In this document: positions 8,462-16,112 of the stretch, one piece after another
How positions within the stretch are numbered: the stretch's first letter is position 1
Layout of the letters: each line of letters starts with the position of its first letter
Origin: JABCPE02 sp963516675
GTDB lineage: Bacteria; Bacteroidota; Bacteroidia; Flavobacteriales; Weeksellaceae
Assembly: GCA_963516675.1 (NCBI GenBank)
Contig: CAUQBH010000002.1
Span: 62,001-126,000 of the forward strand
Length of the DNA stretch: 64,000 nt
Direction: 5' to 3'
The notes under the pieces: model-generated
Told to the model about the DNA's origin: nothing
Databases searched by the model: none
The model's input: the letters and a program-made list of their open reading frames with translations, nothing else
Program-made: the position numbers and the translations under genes

Positions 8462-8880
8462 GATTTTAGTTGATAAGCTACAGCGTAGAATTTTATTTGT
8501 TTTATCATAGAGGCAAGTCCATTTGCTCTGGAAGGAGAGAGGAATTCCTGAAGTCCGATTTTGGAAATAAAATCAAAATCAGCCGCCAGAATTTCTTCGG
8601 CAGTATGTCCGCTGTATACTCCCACTAGAAGAGAAATAATTCCTTTTGGCAAAATTCCGTCAGAATCTGCAAGGAAAAAAATCTTGCCATCGCGCAGTTC
8701 AGCATCCAGCCAAACCTGAGACTGACAGCCTTTTATTAAAATATCTTCTTTCTTTTTTTCCTCTGGAAGACCTTTTAGTTCTTTGCCCAAATCTATGATA
8801 TATTCATACTTCTGCTCCCAGTCCGAGAGAAAGGCAAAATCATCTATTAGTTCCTGTTGTTTTTCCTTGATACTCATCAT
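8458..8880 (-). CDS. sufE: SufE-family cysteine desulfurase activator
   Basis: SufE accepts persulfide sulfur from the SufS cysteine desulfurase and passes it to the SufBCD scaffold in Fe-S cluster assembly. The 140-aa protein matches the family length and has the sulfur-acceptor cysteine at residue 52 (ILIKGCQSQVWL), plus the conserved LREFLSPSRANG-like block (LQEFLSPSRANGL) near the C-terminus. The start codon could equally be the second ATG (8877). Other suf genes are not in this window. The following gene is a GT9 glycosyltransferase overlapping by 4 nt, an unexpected partner. A TATTTTTG box lies 10 nt before the start. Confidence 0.92.
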   Translation of the reverse strand: MMSIKEKQQELIDDFAFLSDWEQKYEYIIDLGKELKGLPEEKKKEDILIKGCQSQVWLDAELRDGKIFFLADSDGILPKGIISLLVGVYSGHTAEEILAADFDFISKIGLQEFLSPSRANGLASMIKQIKFYAVAYQLKS

Positions 8881-9010
8881 ACGATTTTTGCAAAAATAAA
8901 AAATATAACAGATTTCAGGGCAGAAAAATTTTTAAACAACTTTAAAAATAAAATATGACATAAAGTCAGACGAAAAAAATGGTAAAATATTTGATATTGT
9001 TTGTTGAATA

Positions 9011-9027
9011 ATTACTAATTTAGTAAT
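9011..9027 (+). promoter_or_regulatory. Palindromic operator candidate in clpC promoter
   Basis: The perfect 17-nt palindrome ATTACTAATTTAGTAAT lies 8 nt before the clpC start codon. It covers a -7-like TAATTTAG (9016-9023) whose possible -33 TTTG is at 8990-8993. A repressor bound there would block the promoter. Confidence 0.45.
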
Positions 9028-9034
9028 ATAATTT

Positions 9035-11554
9035 ATGATGATTATGGAAAATAAGTTTTCGGAGGGAATGGACAGGGTGCTTCGCCATAGTAGACTAGAA
9101 GCAAACAGGCTGAAAAGCGAGTTTCTGAATACAGAACATTTCTTGCTGGGAATCATCGGCACGGAGAATTCTGCAAGAAATATTTTGGAAGCATTGAAAG
9201 CAGATTTGGTTCAAATTCGTAGAAAGATAGAAAATATCAGCATCAATAATAATTTTAGCTCAAATCCTGATAGGAATGTTATGTTTACTAAAATGGCAGA
9301 ATATTCTTTGAAAAGAGCATCTTTGGAGAGTAAGCAGTATCGTTCGGATGAGGTCAATACGATTCATCTTTTGCTGGGAATTTTATATAAAATAGATGAC
9401 CCTACTACGCATATTTTGGAGGCGTATGATATTGATTATGAAAGTGTAGCAGCTGAATATAGAGCAATGCTCAAAAATAGCGGACAGTTGCCAAAAGCTT
9501 CTTTTGATGATGAGGAAGACGATGCTGAGGACGCTGCATTTCCACAAACCAATAAACCAACGGGAAATATCGGGACAGGAAAAAGCAAAACACCTACGCT
9601 GGATAATTTCGGAAGGGATTTGACAACGATGGCAAAAGAAGGGAAATTAGATCCTGTGATTGGTCGTGAAAACGAAATCGAAAGGGTGTCCCAGATTCTC
9701 AGTCGAAGAAAGAAAAACAATCCACTGCTCATCGGTGAGCCTGGGGTTGGTAAATCTGCAATCGCAGAAGGTTTGGCGCTGAGAATTCATCAGAAAAAAG
9801 TTTCGCGAGTTCTTTATAACAAACGAGTGATAACGCTTGATTTGGCGAGTTTGGTTGCGGGAACTAAATATCGTGGGCAGTTTGAGGAGCGAATGAAAGC
9901 CATAATGACTGAGCTGGAAAAAAATAGAGATGTCATTTTATTTATAGATGAATTACACACTATCGTAGGAGCGGGAAGTTCCACAGGAAGTCTGGATGCT
10001 TCTAATATTTTCAAACCTGCTTTGGCGCGAGGGGAAATCCAATGCATTGGGGCAACGACTTTGGATGAATACCGCCAGTATATAGAGAAAGACGGAGCAC
10101 TAGAGCGTCGTTTCCAAAAAGTGATGGTAGAGCCTACCAGCGTGGAAGAGACTATTCAGATATTAAACCAAGTAAAAGAAAAATACGAAGAGCATCATAA
10201 TGTAACCTATACAGATGAGGCGATCAGAGCTTGTGTAAACCTTACTACAAGGTATATCACGGACAGATTCCTTCCAGATAAAGCTCTCGATGCGATGGAT
10301 GAGGCGGGCTCTCGTGTTTATATCAAAAACATGAAAGTTCCTTCGGCAATCACTTCGTATGAACAACAAATAGAGGAAGTTAAGGAACTTAAACAAAAAG
10401 CCGTAAAAGCCCAAGACTATTTGGAAGCGAGAAAATACAAAGAAGAGGAAGAACGCCTGATGATAGAGCTGAACCTTGCACAGCAGGAATGGGATAACGA
10501 AATCAAGGAGCGAAAACAAATCGTTACGGAAGAAAATGTAGCCGAGGTGGTTTCTATGATGAGTGGAGTTCCTGTAACAAAAGTGGGTAAAAACGAACTG
10601 GACAAATTGGCACAAATGGACAATGTGCTCAATGGAAAAGTTATCGGGCAGGAAGAAGCCGTTAAAAAAGTTGTTCGGGCTATCCAAAGAAACAGAGCAG
10701 GTCTGAAAGACCCTAAAAAACCAATAGGAACATTTATTTTCTTGGGAAGCACAGGAGTAGGAAAAACCGAATTAGCAAAAGTGATGGCTCGTGAGCTGTT
10801 TGACTCTGATGATGCCCTTATCCGAATAGATATGAGTGAATATATGGAGAAATTCGCGGTGTCTAGGCTGGTAGGTGCGCCTCCAGGGTATGTGGGCTAT
10901 GAAGAAGGCGGACAGCTTACGGAAGCAGTCAGAAGAAAGCCTTATGCAGTGGTTCTTTTGGATGAAATAGAAAAAGCACACCCAGATGTATTCAATATTT
11001 TATTGCAAATTTTGGATGAAGGTTTTGTGACGGATTCTTTGGGTAGAAAAGTAGATTTCCGAAATACAGTTATTATCTTGACTTCTAATATTGGTTCAAG
11101 AGACTTGAAGGATTTCGGAGATGGGGTAGGTTTTGGAACAGCAGCGAAAAAATCCACTTCTGATGCCAGAGCAAGAAGTACGATAGAAAACGCCCTAAAA
11201 AGAGCCTTTGCACCAGAGTTTCTTAATAGAATAGATGATATTATTTTCTTTAATGCTTTACAAAAAGAAGATATCCATAGAATAATAGATTTGGAGCTTG
11301 GCAAACTATATTCTCGTTTAGAAAAACTGAACTATAAAGTGGAGCTGACAGATGAAGCCAAAGAATTCATTGTAGAGAAAGGCTGGGATAAAGATTTCGG
11401 TGCGAGACCACTGAAAAGAGCTATCCAAAAATACATAGAGGATATCCTTGCCGAGATGCTGGTGAATAAGGAAATGCAGGAAGGAGATACGGTAATTTTA
11501 GAGGTGAATGAAAATAAAGATTCACTCATCGGAAGAGTAAAATCAAAAATATAG
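9035..11554 (+). CDS. clpC: Clp protease ATPase subunit ClpC
   Basis: ClpC is a class-I Clp/Hsp100 unfoldase that feeds proteins to ClpP. The 839-aa protein has two N-terminal Clp repeats (about 5-145) and an acidic linker (DDEEDDAEDAA). The first AAA+ module has Walker A GEPGVGKS (234-241). A short middle domain carries a UVR-like motif (QDYLEARKYKEEEERL, about 420), typical of ClpC and absent from ClpB. The second AAA+ module has Walker A GSTGVGKT (about 570). The ClpP-docking tripeptide VGF is visible near residue 697 (GDGVGFGT). The start may be ATG 9035, 9038 or 9044. No mcsAB or ctsR is adjacent, and a terminator follows. Confidence 0.94.
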   Translation: MMIMENKFSEGMDRVLRHSRLEANRLKSEFLNTEHFLLGIIGTENSARNILEALKADLVQIRRKIENISINNNFSSNPDRNVMFTKMAEYSLKRASLESKQYRSDEVNTIHLLLGILYKIDDPTTHILEAYDIDYESVAAEYRAMLKNSGQLPKASFDDEEDDAEDAAFPQTNKPTGNIGTGKSKTPTLDNFGRDLTTMAKEGKLDPVIGRENEIERVSQILSRRKKNNPLLIGEPGVGKSAIAEGLALRIHQKKVSRVLYNKRVITLDLASLVAGTKYRGQFEERMKAIMTELEKNRDVILFIDELHTIVGAGSSTGSLDASNIFKPALARGEIQCIGATTLDEYRQYIEKDGALERRFQKVMVEPTSVEETIQILNQVKEKYEEHHNVTYTDEAIRACVNLTTRYITDRFLPDKALDAMDEAGSRVYIKNMKVPSAITSYEQQIEEVKELKQKAVKAQDYLEARKYKEEEERLMIELNLAQQEWDNEIKERKQIVTEENVAEVVSMMSGVPVTKVGKNELDKLAQMDNVLNGKVIGQEEAVKKVVRAIQRNRAGLKDPKKPIGTFIFLGSTGVGKTELAKVMARELFDSDDALIRIDMSEYMEKFAVSRLVGAPPGYVGYEEGGQLTEAVRRKPYAVVLLDEIEKAHPDVFNILLQILDEGFVTDSLGRKVDFRNTVIILTSNIGSRDLKDFGDGVGFGTAAKKSTSDARARSTIENALKRAFAPEFLNRIDDIIFFNALQKEDIHRIIDLELGKLYSRLEKLNYKVELTDEAKEFIVEKGWDKDFGARPLKRAIQKYIEDILAEMLVNKEMQEGDTVILEVNENKDSLIGRVKSKI

Positions 11555-11570
11555 TTTAAAACAAAAATAA

Positions 11571-11600
11571 AAAAGACACCATTTTCGGTGTCTTTTTTTT
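11571..11600. terminator. Bidirectional terminator clpC / TonB-type receptor
   Basis: The stem AAAAGACACC/GGTGTCTTTT with loop ATTTTC has T8 on the plus strand and a T-rich tail on the minus strand. It lies between two converging stops. Confidence 0.85.
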
Positions 11601-11611
11601 ATTGATGAGGT

Positions 11612-13693
11612 TTAAAAATTAACTGCGCTGCCTCCGCTATTCTCTAATTTTTTATCAATTTCATTATTTTTTCCTTTGGAGAAATCGTAAGCAACTCCAA
11701 AAACGAGCATGTTCTTATTGTTCTGAATTTTAGTATGATTTGTAAATTCAACTAAACTTTTACTATAACTTTTTGACTTGTATTCAGAAGGGACACCTAT
11801 CCAATACATTCCCGATGTGAAAGTCCAGCCATTTTTTCTGTATTGTAAAAACAGATGGTTCTGATTTTCATTAGTATACAAAAATGCACCATCCAGCGAA
11901 AACACAGGGACATTAAACTGATATTGAAGCGTGAAATTCTTGTATTGAGAAACCAGCGTAAGTCTGTTGCTCAGGTACGAATTCTTAATTTCTATATCTT
12001 TTATTTTTATTTTTTCCCAAATAGGAGCCAGCAGCGTGGTTATTCTCAGATAATTGTTCCCAAAAGGTTTGATAATTCCCACAAACTGGGCACCTCCCTT
12101 GGTGTAGTGGTCTGCGTTTTCGTAGTTTAGGACATATCGGTTGGCAGAGTGGTCAAATGAGTAATACTCCGTGATTGCGCTTTGGGTGTTGTTATAGAGA
12201 GCGATGATATTAAAGTCAAAATACTTATTGTTAAATGAATATTTCAGTTGGTTTTTCCACAGGTATTCTGGTTTTAGGTATGGATTTCCCTGCTTTACTA
12301 TATTGGGAACTAGCTGTACGATATTGCTGCTCAGCTGCTCGCCGCTGGGAGTGTTGGGCTTATAAGAGCTTATCAATTGTAAAGACTGGTTTTTTGATAA
12401 TTGATATCCTAAAATCAGATTGGGAGTGAAAGACCATTCGTTTGTTCTTTCGTATTGGGATTTATTGTTAATATTGGTAATCCCAGCGCCCAGACGATAC
12501 ATCAGTTTTTTTATTTTTCCAGAAAATTCGGTGTAGAAATATTGCTTGAAATAATTTACCTGATATTCAGAATGTCCTGCAAGGTTGGTCAAGTTATTAG
12601 AAATATTCTCATTGCTAAATCTATACCCAGAGTTTAATTTACCTATCTTAAAGGTGTGAATATGAGCAAGTTCTACAACGGAGTTAAATTGCCTGTTGCT
12701 GAGGCTCATATCGTTTTCAAAAACACTGGCGCCAGTATTTGTTACCCATTCTTTAGCCAATTTGGAATTTTGGGTTCGGAAAAAAGAACCGACTGCATTT
12801 AGAGCAATTTCATCTTTTTGACCAAGTTTTTTATTAAAGTAAAGGTCTAAAATAGGGTTGATATACTTCTCATTATCAGAGTTTAGTAACGAGTTCTGTG
12901 AGGTGAGCGCTCCTTGGATAAATTCACTTTCTCCATTTGCCCTCGAAAAATAATGGTTCATATTCAAGTTTAATTTAGCTTGAAATGAATAGCTGTCTTC
13001 CTTTGAATTTGAATATGTTGCAGAAATTTCTTGGATTGTATATCCAAAATGTTCCTTTCTAAATTCATCAGAACGATATTTCTGACCATTCAAAAGATAT
13101 TCGTAAGTGCTGTGATAGTTTCGGTTATCATAGTCTCTGAAGCCCAGATTGTAATCCAGCCCAAAAGTATTTCTGCTTCTCGTGTGGGTGAAATACGCTG
13201 AACCGTTCACAAATCCTGTAAAAGTGGCGTTTTGTACGCTGGCTCCTCCTGTGTAGCCGTTTTCTGGATTTCTTGTAATTACATTAACCACCAAATCTGC
13301 CTTGTTTGCCCATCTTGTAGGCGGAACATCGTAATAATCAATTCTGACAACGGTTTCGGGTTTTATCCCTTGAAGCTGCAGATTGGTAGATTCTCTCCCA
13401 TTGATAAGTATGAGGATTTTCCCGCCGCGGATACTGCTCACATTATTAGAAACAGGGTCTAATTGTAGCTGAGGAACACTCACCACCAAGTCTTTTGCGT
13501 ACCGTGCAGACTCTATTGCTTTTTCATCAAAAGAATAAGAAACATGGTCAGAAAATACTTTTCTTTTCTGAGATTTTATGATGACTTCTTGGATTTCTTT
13601 GACATTAGAAATGCTGTCTTTCACGGTGTTTTCTTGACAAAAGCCTTGCAAAGACACAAGGAAGGCTAGGGCGTGAAGTGTTCTCTTGTTCAT
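11612..13693 (-). CDS. TonB-dependent receptor-like outer-membrane beta-barrel protein
   Basis: This 693-aa outer-membrane protein starts with a signal peptide (MNKRTLHALAFLVSLQGFCQ). A degenerate plug domain follows, with EIQEVIIKSQ, a TonB-box-like start, and the IRGGKILILINGRESTN and VVNVITRNPENG blocks. The rest (about 150-690) is aromatic-rich antiparallel strands of an outer-membrane beta-barrel. No carboxypeptidase-like regulatory domain precedes the plug. It belongs to the outer_membrane_beta-barrel_3 type, whose ligand is usually unknown. The start was set at ATG 13693, as the upstream in-frame TTG (13714) sits before the signal peptide. A TATTTTTG box lies 18 nt before the ATG. No SusD partner is adjacent, arguing against a polysaccharide locus. 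Confidence 0.83.
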   Translation of the reverse strand: MNKRTLHALAFLVSLQGFCQENTVKDSISNVKEIQEVIIKSQKRKVFSDHVSYSFDEKAIESARYAKDLVVSVPQLQLDPVSNNVSSIRGGKILILINGRESTNLQLQGIKPETVVRIDYYDVPPTRWANKADLVVNVITRNPENGYTGGASVQNATFTGFVNGSAYFTHTRSRNTFGLDYNLGFRDYDNRNYHSTYEYLLNGQKYRSDEFRKEHFGYTIQEISATYSNSKEDSYSFQAKLNLNMNHYFSRANGESEFIQGALTSQNSLLNSDNEKYINPILDLYFNKKLGQKDEIALNAVGSFFRTQNSKLAKEWVTNTGASVFENDMSLSNRQFNSVVELAHIHTFKIGKLNSGYRFSNENISNNLTNLAGHSEYQVNYFKQYFYTEFSGKIKKLMYRLGAGITNINNKSQYERTNEWSFTPNLILGYQLSKNQSLQLISSYKPNTPSGEQLSSNIVQLVPNIVKQGNPYLKPEYLWKNQLKYSFNNKYFDFNIIALYNNTQSAITEYYSFDHSANRYVLNYENADHYTKGGAQFVGIIKPFGNNYLRITTLLAPIWEKIKIKDIEIKNSYLSNRLTLVSQYKNFTLQYQFNVPVFSLDGAFLYTNENQNHLFLQYRKNGWTFTSGMYWIGVPSEYKSKSYSKSLVEFTNHTKIQNNKNMLVFGVAYDFSKGKNNEIDKKLENSGGSAVNF

Positions 13694-13798
13694 AGGGTTT
13701 ATTTTTTGACTCAAAAATACATATAAAAAATTAAAATTAAAATGTAATAGCGACTAAATCAAAACGGTAAAAAATTGATTTATAGAGTTTAATGTTGT

Positions 13799-14536
13799 TT
13801 AATTCAACCAGTTTTTAAATTCTTTTACTCGCTCTCGGCTGATGCTGATTTCTTCCGTTGGCTGGAAGCGGAGTTCTACTTTATAATGCGGTGAAGTGTG
13901 GATATTTTTGATGTAATCAATGTTAATAATGAACTGCCTATTTGCGCGGAAAAACGATGATGAATCTAAAATACTTTCCAGCTCTTCTAAATTGAAATCC
14001 GTAGGGAAAGTTCTTTCAGAGGTCTGAGCGTAGACAATTTTGTTTTCGGTGTAGAAGCAGGAAATTTCTTCCACTGGGATTATTTTTAAATTATACCCGA
14101 TTTTGACTAAAACTCGTTTCAGAGAAGGTTTTTCTTTTTGGATAAGTTCCTTGAAATTCAAGTTGTTATAAAACTGCTCCTTTGGAAGGAAATTTTTAAA
14201 TTTATTAATTGCTTTAGTTAAATCTTCTAAAGAAAAGGGTTTCAATAAGTAATCAATAGAATTAAGTTTGAAAGCCCGCAGCGTATATTGGTCAAAAGCT
14301 GTGGTGTAAATGATGAAACTTTGAGTGGGAACCTGTTCAAAAATATCAAAAGAAAGCCCATCGCCAAGGACGATATCAGAGAAAATAAGCTGTGGATGCT
14401 CATGCGTTTTGAACCATTCTATGCCTTCCTCCACCGAGTGAATAACCGCTGCGATTTCTAAATCAGGAAACTGCGAAAGCATTCTTTGGAGCTGTCTCGC
14501 AGCTGGTTTTTCATCTTCTATAATGATGACTTTCAT
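13799..14536 (-). CDS. LytTR-family response regulator
   Basis: This 245-aa response regulator has a receiver domain (residues 1-120): acidic pocket IEDE at 5-8, phospho-acceptor Asp in LIFSDIVLGDG (about 54) and the conserved Lys in IDYLLKPFS (about 104). A C-terminal LytTR DNA-binding domain follows (about 140-243), with VEEISCFYTENKIVYAQT, FFRANRQFIINIDYI and ISRERVKEFKNWL. It lies 91 nt downstream of its LytS-type kinase on the same strand. Such pairs usually bind two direct repeats about two helical turns apart; a matching repeat lies in the intergenic region just upstream, suggesting autoregulation. The stimulus and target genes are unknown. Confidence 0.93.
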   Translation of the reverse strand: MKVIIIEDEKPAARQLQRMLSQFPDLEIAAVIHSVEEGIEWFKTHEHPQLIFSDIVLGDGLSFDIFEQVPTQSFIIYTTAFDQYTLRAFKLNSIDYLLKPFSLEDLTKAINKFKNFLPKEQFYNNLNFKELIQKEKPSLKRVLVKIGYNLKIIPVEEISCFYTENKIVYAQTSERTFPTDFNLEELESILDSSSFFRANRQFIINIDYIKNIHTSPHYKVELRFQPTEEISISRERVKEFKNWLN

Positions 14537-14568
14537 GTTTTTGTTTTTAAAGGTAAATATTTTTTAAT

Positions 14569-14614
14569 CCAAAACGAATGCCCACTCGTTTGAAACGAAT
14601 AAGCATTCATTTGG
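14569..14614 (-). promoter_or_regulatory. LytTR-type direct repeats / hairpin upstream of regulator
   Basis: Read on the minus strand, the octamer ATTCGTTT occurs twice with starts exactly 21 bp apart (plus-strand copies AAACGAAT at 14572-14579 and 14593-14600). That is the two-turn spacing used by LytTR regulators. The same DNA also forms nested inverted repeats (CCAAA..GAATGC with GCATTC..TTTGG, and TCGTTT with AAACGA), so an RNA hairpin is an alternative reading. Confidence 0.45.
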
Positions 14615-14627
14615 AAAACAATCATTG

Positions 14628-15941
14628 TTAAATTTCTTTTTCTTCTTTGTCCATGATTTCACGAACTTTTCTCTTTTCCCAAGAATTCCCAAAAGGAGAG
14701 AATACGCTCAGTCCGTTCATCACCACTCCGAAGCCCCAGCATCCAAGCGGCCACCAGAACCAAAGATGGTTAGGATTGTGATACAAATTAAGACAGATAA
14801 AGAAAGTGTTCATAACCAAGTAAGTGATGAGGTGCATGTAGAAAGATTTTATTTCTTTCATTCTTTTGTAAGCTCTGTCATAAGCAGGATTTTCGTTAGT
14901 TGTTTGCATAATTTTGATTTTTGAAGTTAATAAAATAGGGATTTTTACACTGAAATGATTTTCTGTTTTTTCTATAAATACTTTTTTGTTTATAATTAAA
15001 TTATACCGAGCCAAAATATTGTTTAAGCCAATTCCAGAAGGCTGGTGAATGGAATTTCGTGGTTGCAGATTGTTTTCTACGATTAAATATTGGTTTTCGG
15101 AATACACTCTGATTTTCAGAGGCTTTTGTTCTGTAGCGAAATTATGTTTGATGCAGTTTTCCAAAAGAAGCTGTAACGAAAGTGGCACGATGAAGTTTTT
15201 TTTGACCTCTGGTTCTATTTCAAAATGAAAAGAAACGCTATCTTCAAAACGAGCGGTAAGCATCTCACAATAGGTCTCCGCAAAGTCTAATTCTTCCTCT
15301 ACACTTACTAATTCTTTGTCTTTTTTATCCAAAATATATCGGTAGATTTTGGACATTGATGCGGTGAATTCCTGCGCTTTGTGCGGGTTTTCATCAATGA
15401 GGGAGCTCAGCACATTCAGCGAATTGAAAAGAAAATGTGGGTCGAGCTGGTTTTTGAGGCTTTCAAAACGGACATTAGCAGAAGTTGCAATGATTTTCTG
15501 CTCCACCACCTGCGTCATTGCGGATTTTTTCCACTCTATCATGAAACTTCTCGCGTGGAGAAAAGCAGAAACTCCCAGGGAAATAAGGATATTAAAAATA
15601 TGAATCCACCTCATTTTCTCTGTCCAAAAAACCTCAACGGGCATTTTTTGTATCAAAATGAAATTGATGTAGTTGCACAAAAGCACACTCGCCACACTTA
15701 CTAAAATAGTGAAAATAATTCCAAAAGTCACACGCTCATAGGTCTGTGATATCCAGTCCCATCTTTGGCTGAGAAAATTATTGAGCAGCATCTGGCTGAA
15801 CCCGATGGTATAAATGTAAAGGGCTGAAATACAGAAATCCAAAAAGAATTTTTCCAAAGTGGGATTCTGCACCCAAAACATTCCTAAAAAAGCAGCAACA
15901 CCAAAGGAAATAAAAAGACAGATGAAGAAAAACTTTTTCAT
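14628..15941 (-). CDS. LytS-type sensor histidine kinase fused to a 2TM domain
   Basis: This 437-aa membrane protein starts with four hydrophobic helices (about 3-24, 34-55, 70-95, 110-132). The His_kinase module has phospho-acceptor His169 in LDPHFLFNSL, followed by a HATPase region with the N-box LLLENCIKHNF and G-box SGIGLNNILARYN. The kinase normally ends near KIPIL. Here the frame continues into a further 93 residues starting at an internal Met (ATG 14909) that form a complete 2TM domain (two helices and WFWWPLGCWGFGVV). Those 93 residues look like a normally separate gene. Removing one T from the TTTT run at the junction would put a stop after KIPIY. The LytTR regulator follows. The start was set at ATG 15941; TTG 15965 abuts the promoter. 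Confidence 0.85.
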   Translation of the reverse strand: MKKFFFICLFISFGVAAFLGMFWVQNPTLEKFFLDFCISALYIYTIGFSQMLLNNFLSQRWDWISQTYERVTFGIIFTILVSVASVLLCNYINFILIQKMPVEVFWTEKMRWIHIFNILISLGVSAFLHARSFMIEWKKSAMTQVVEQKIIATSANVRFESLKNQLDPHFLFNSLNVLSSLIDENPHKAQEFTASMSKIYRYILDKKDKELVSVEEELDFAETYCEMLTARFEDSVSFHFEIEPEVKKNFIVPLSLQLLLENCIKHNFATEQKPLKIRVYSENQYLIVENNLQPRNSIHQPSGIGLNNILARYNLIINKKVFIEKTENHFSVKIPILLTSKIKIMQTTNENPAYDRAYKRMKEIKSFYMHLITYLVMNTFFICLNLYHNPNHLWFWWPLGCWGFGVVMNGLSVFSPFGNSWEKRKVREIMDKEEKEI

Positions 15942-15962
15942 GGTTTTTATCTTTTGATAGTT

Positions 15963-15970
15963 CAAAGGTA
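15963..15970 (-). promoter_or_regulatory. Kinase operon -7 box (TACCTTTG)
   Basis: This TAnnTTTG match on the minus strand is 21 nt before the kinase ATG. It overlaps the alternative TTG start, supporting the downstream ATG. Confidence 0.5.
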
Positions 15971-16057
15971 TAACAGATTTCTGATGAAAACTAAAAAAAT
16001 AAACTGAGCGGTCGTTTTTAAATACTGAACCGTATTTTCTAATATAAAATTAAACAA

Positions 16058-16086
16058 AATCCCGCTCATTTCAGAATGAACGGGAT
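16058..16086 (-). terminator. Terminator of the prolyl oligopeptidase gene
   Basis: The stem ATCCCGtTCATT/AATGAgCGGGAT with a 4-nt loop is followed on the minus strand by TTTTGTTT. Confidence 0.75.
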
Positions 16087-16112
16087 GGAATATTTAGCGA
16101 AAAAAACTGATT

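Noticed and set aside
10163..10687. Long open frame antisense to clpC, and similar antisense frames in other genes (for example 4766-5200, 47752-48315, 22271-22474)
   Set aside because: They lie entirely within strongly conserved genes on the other strand, have no recognisable domain, are rich in Phe/Leu/Cys/Ser as expected for antisense reading, and have no box upstream.
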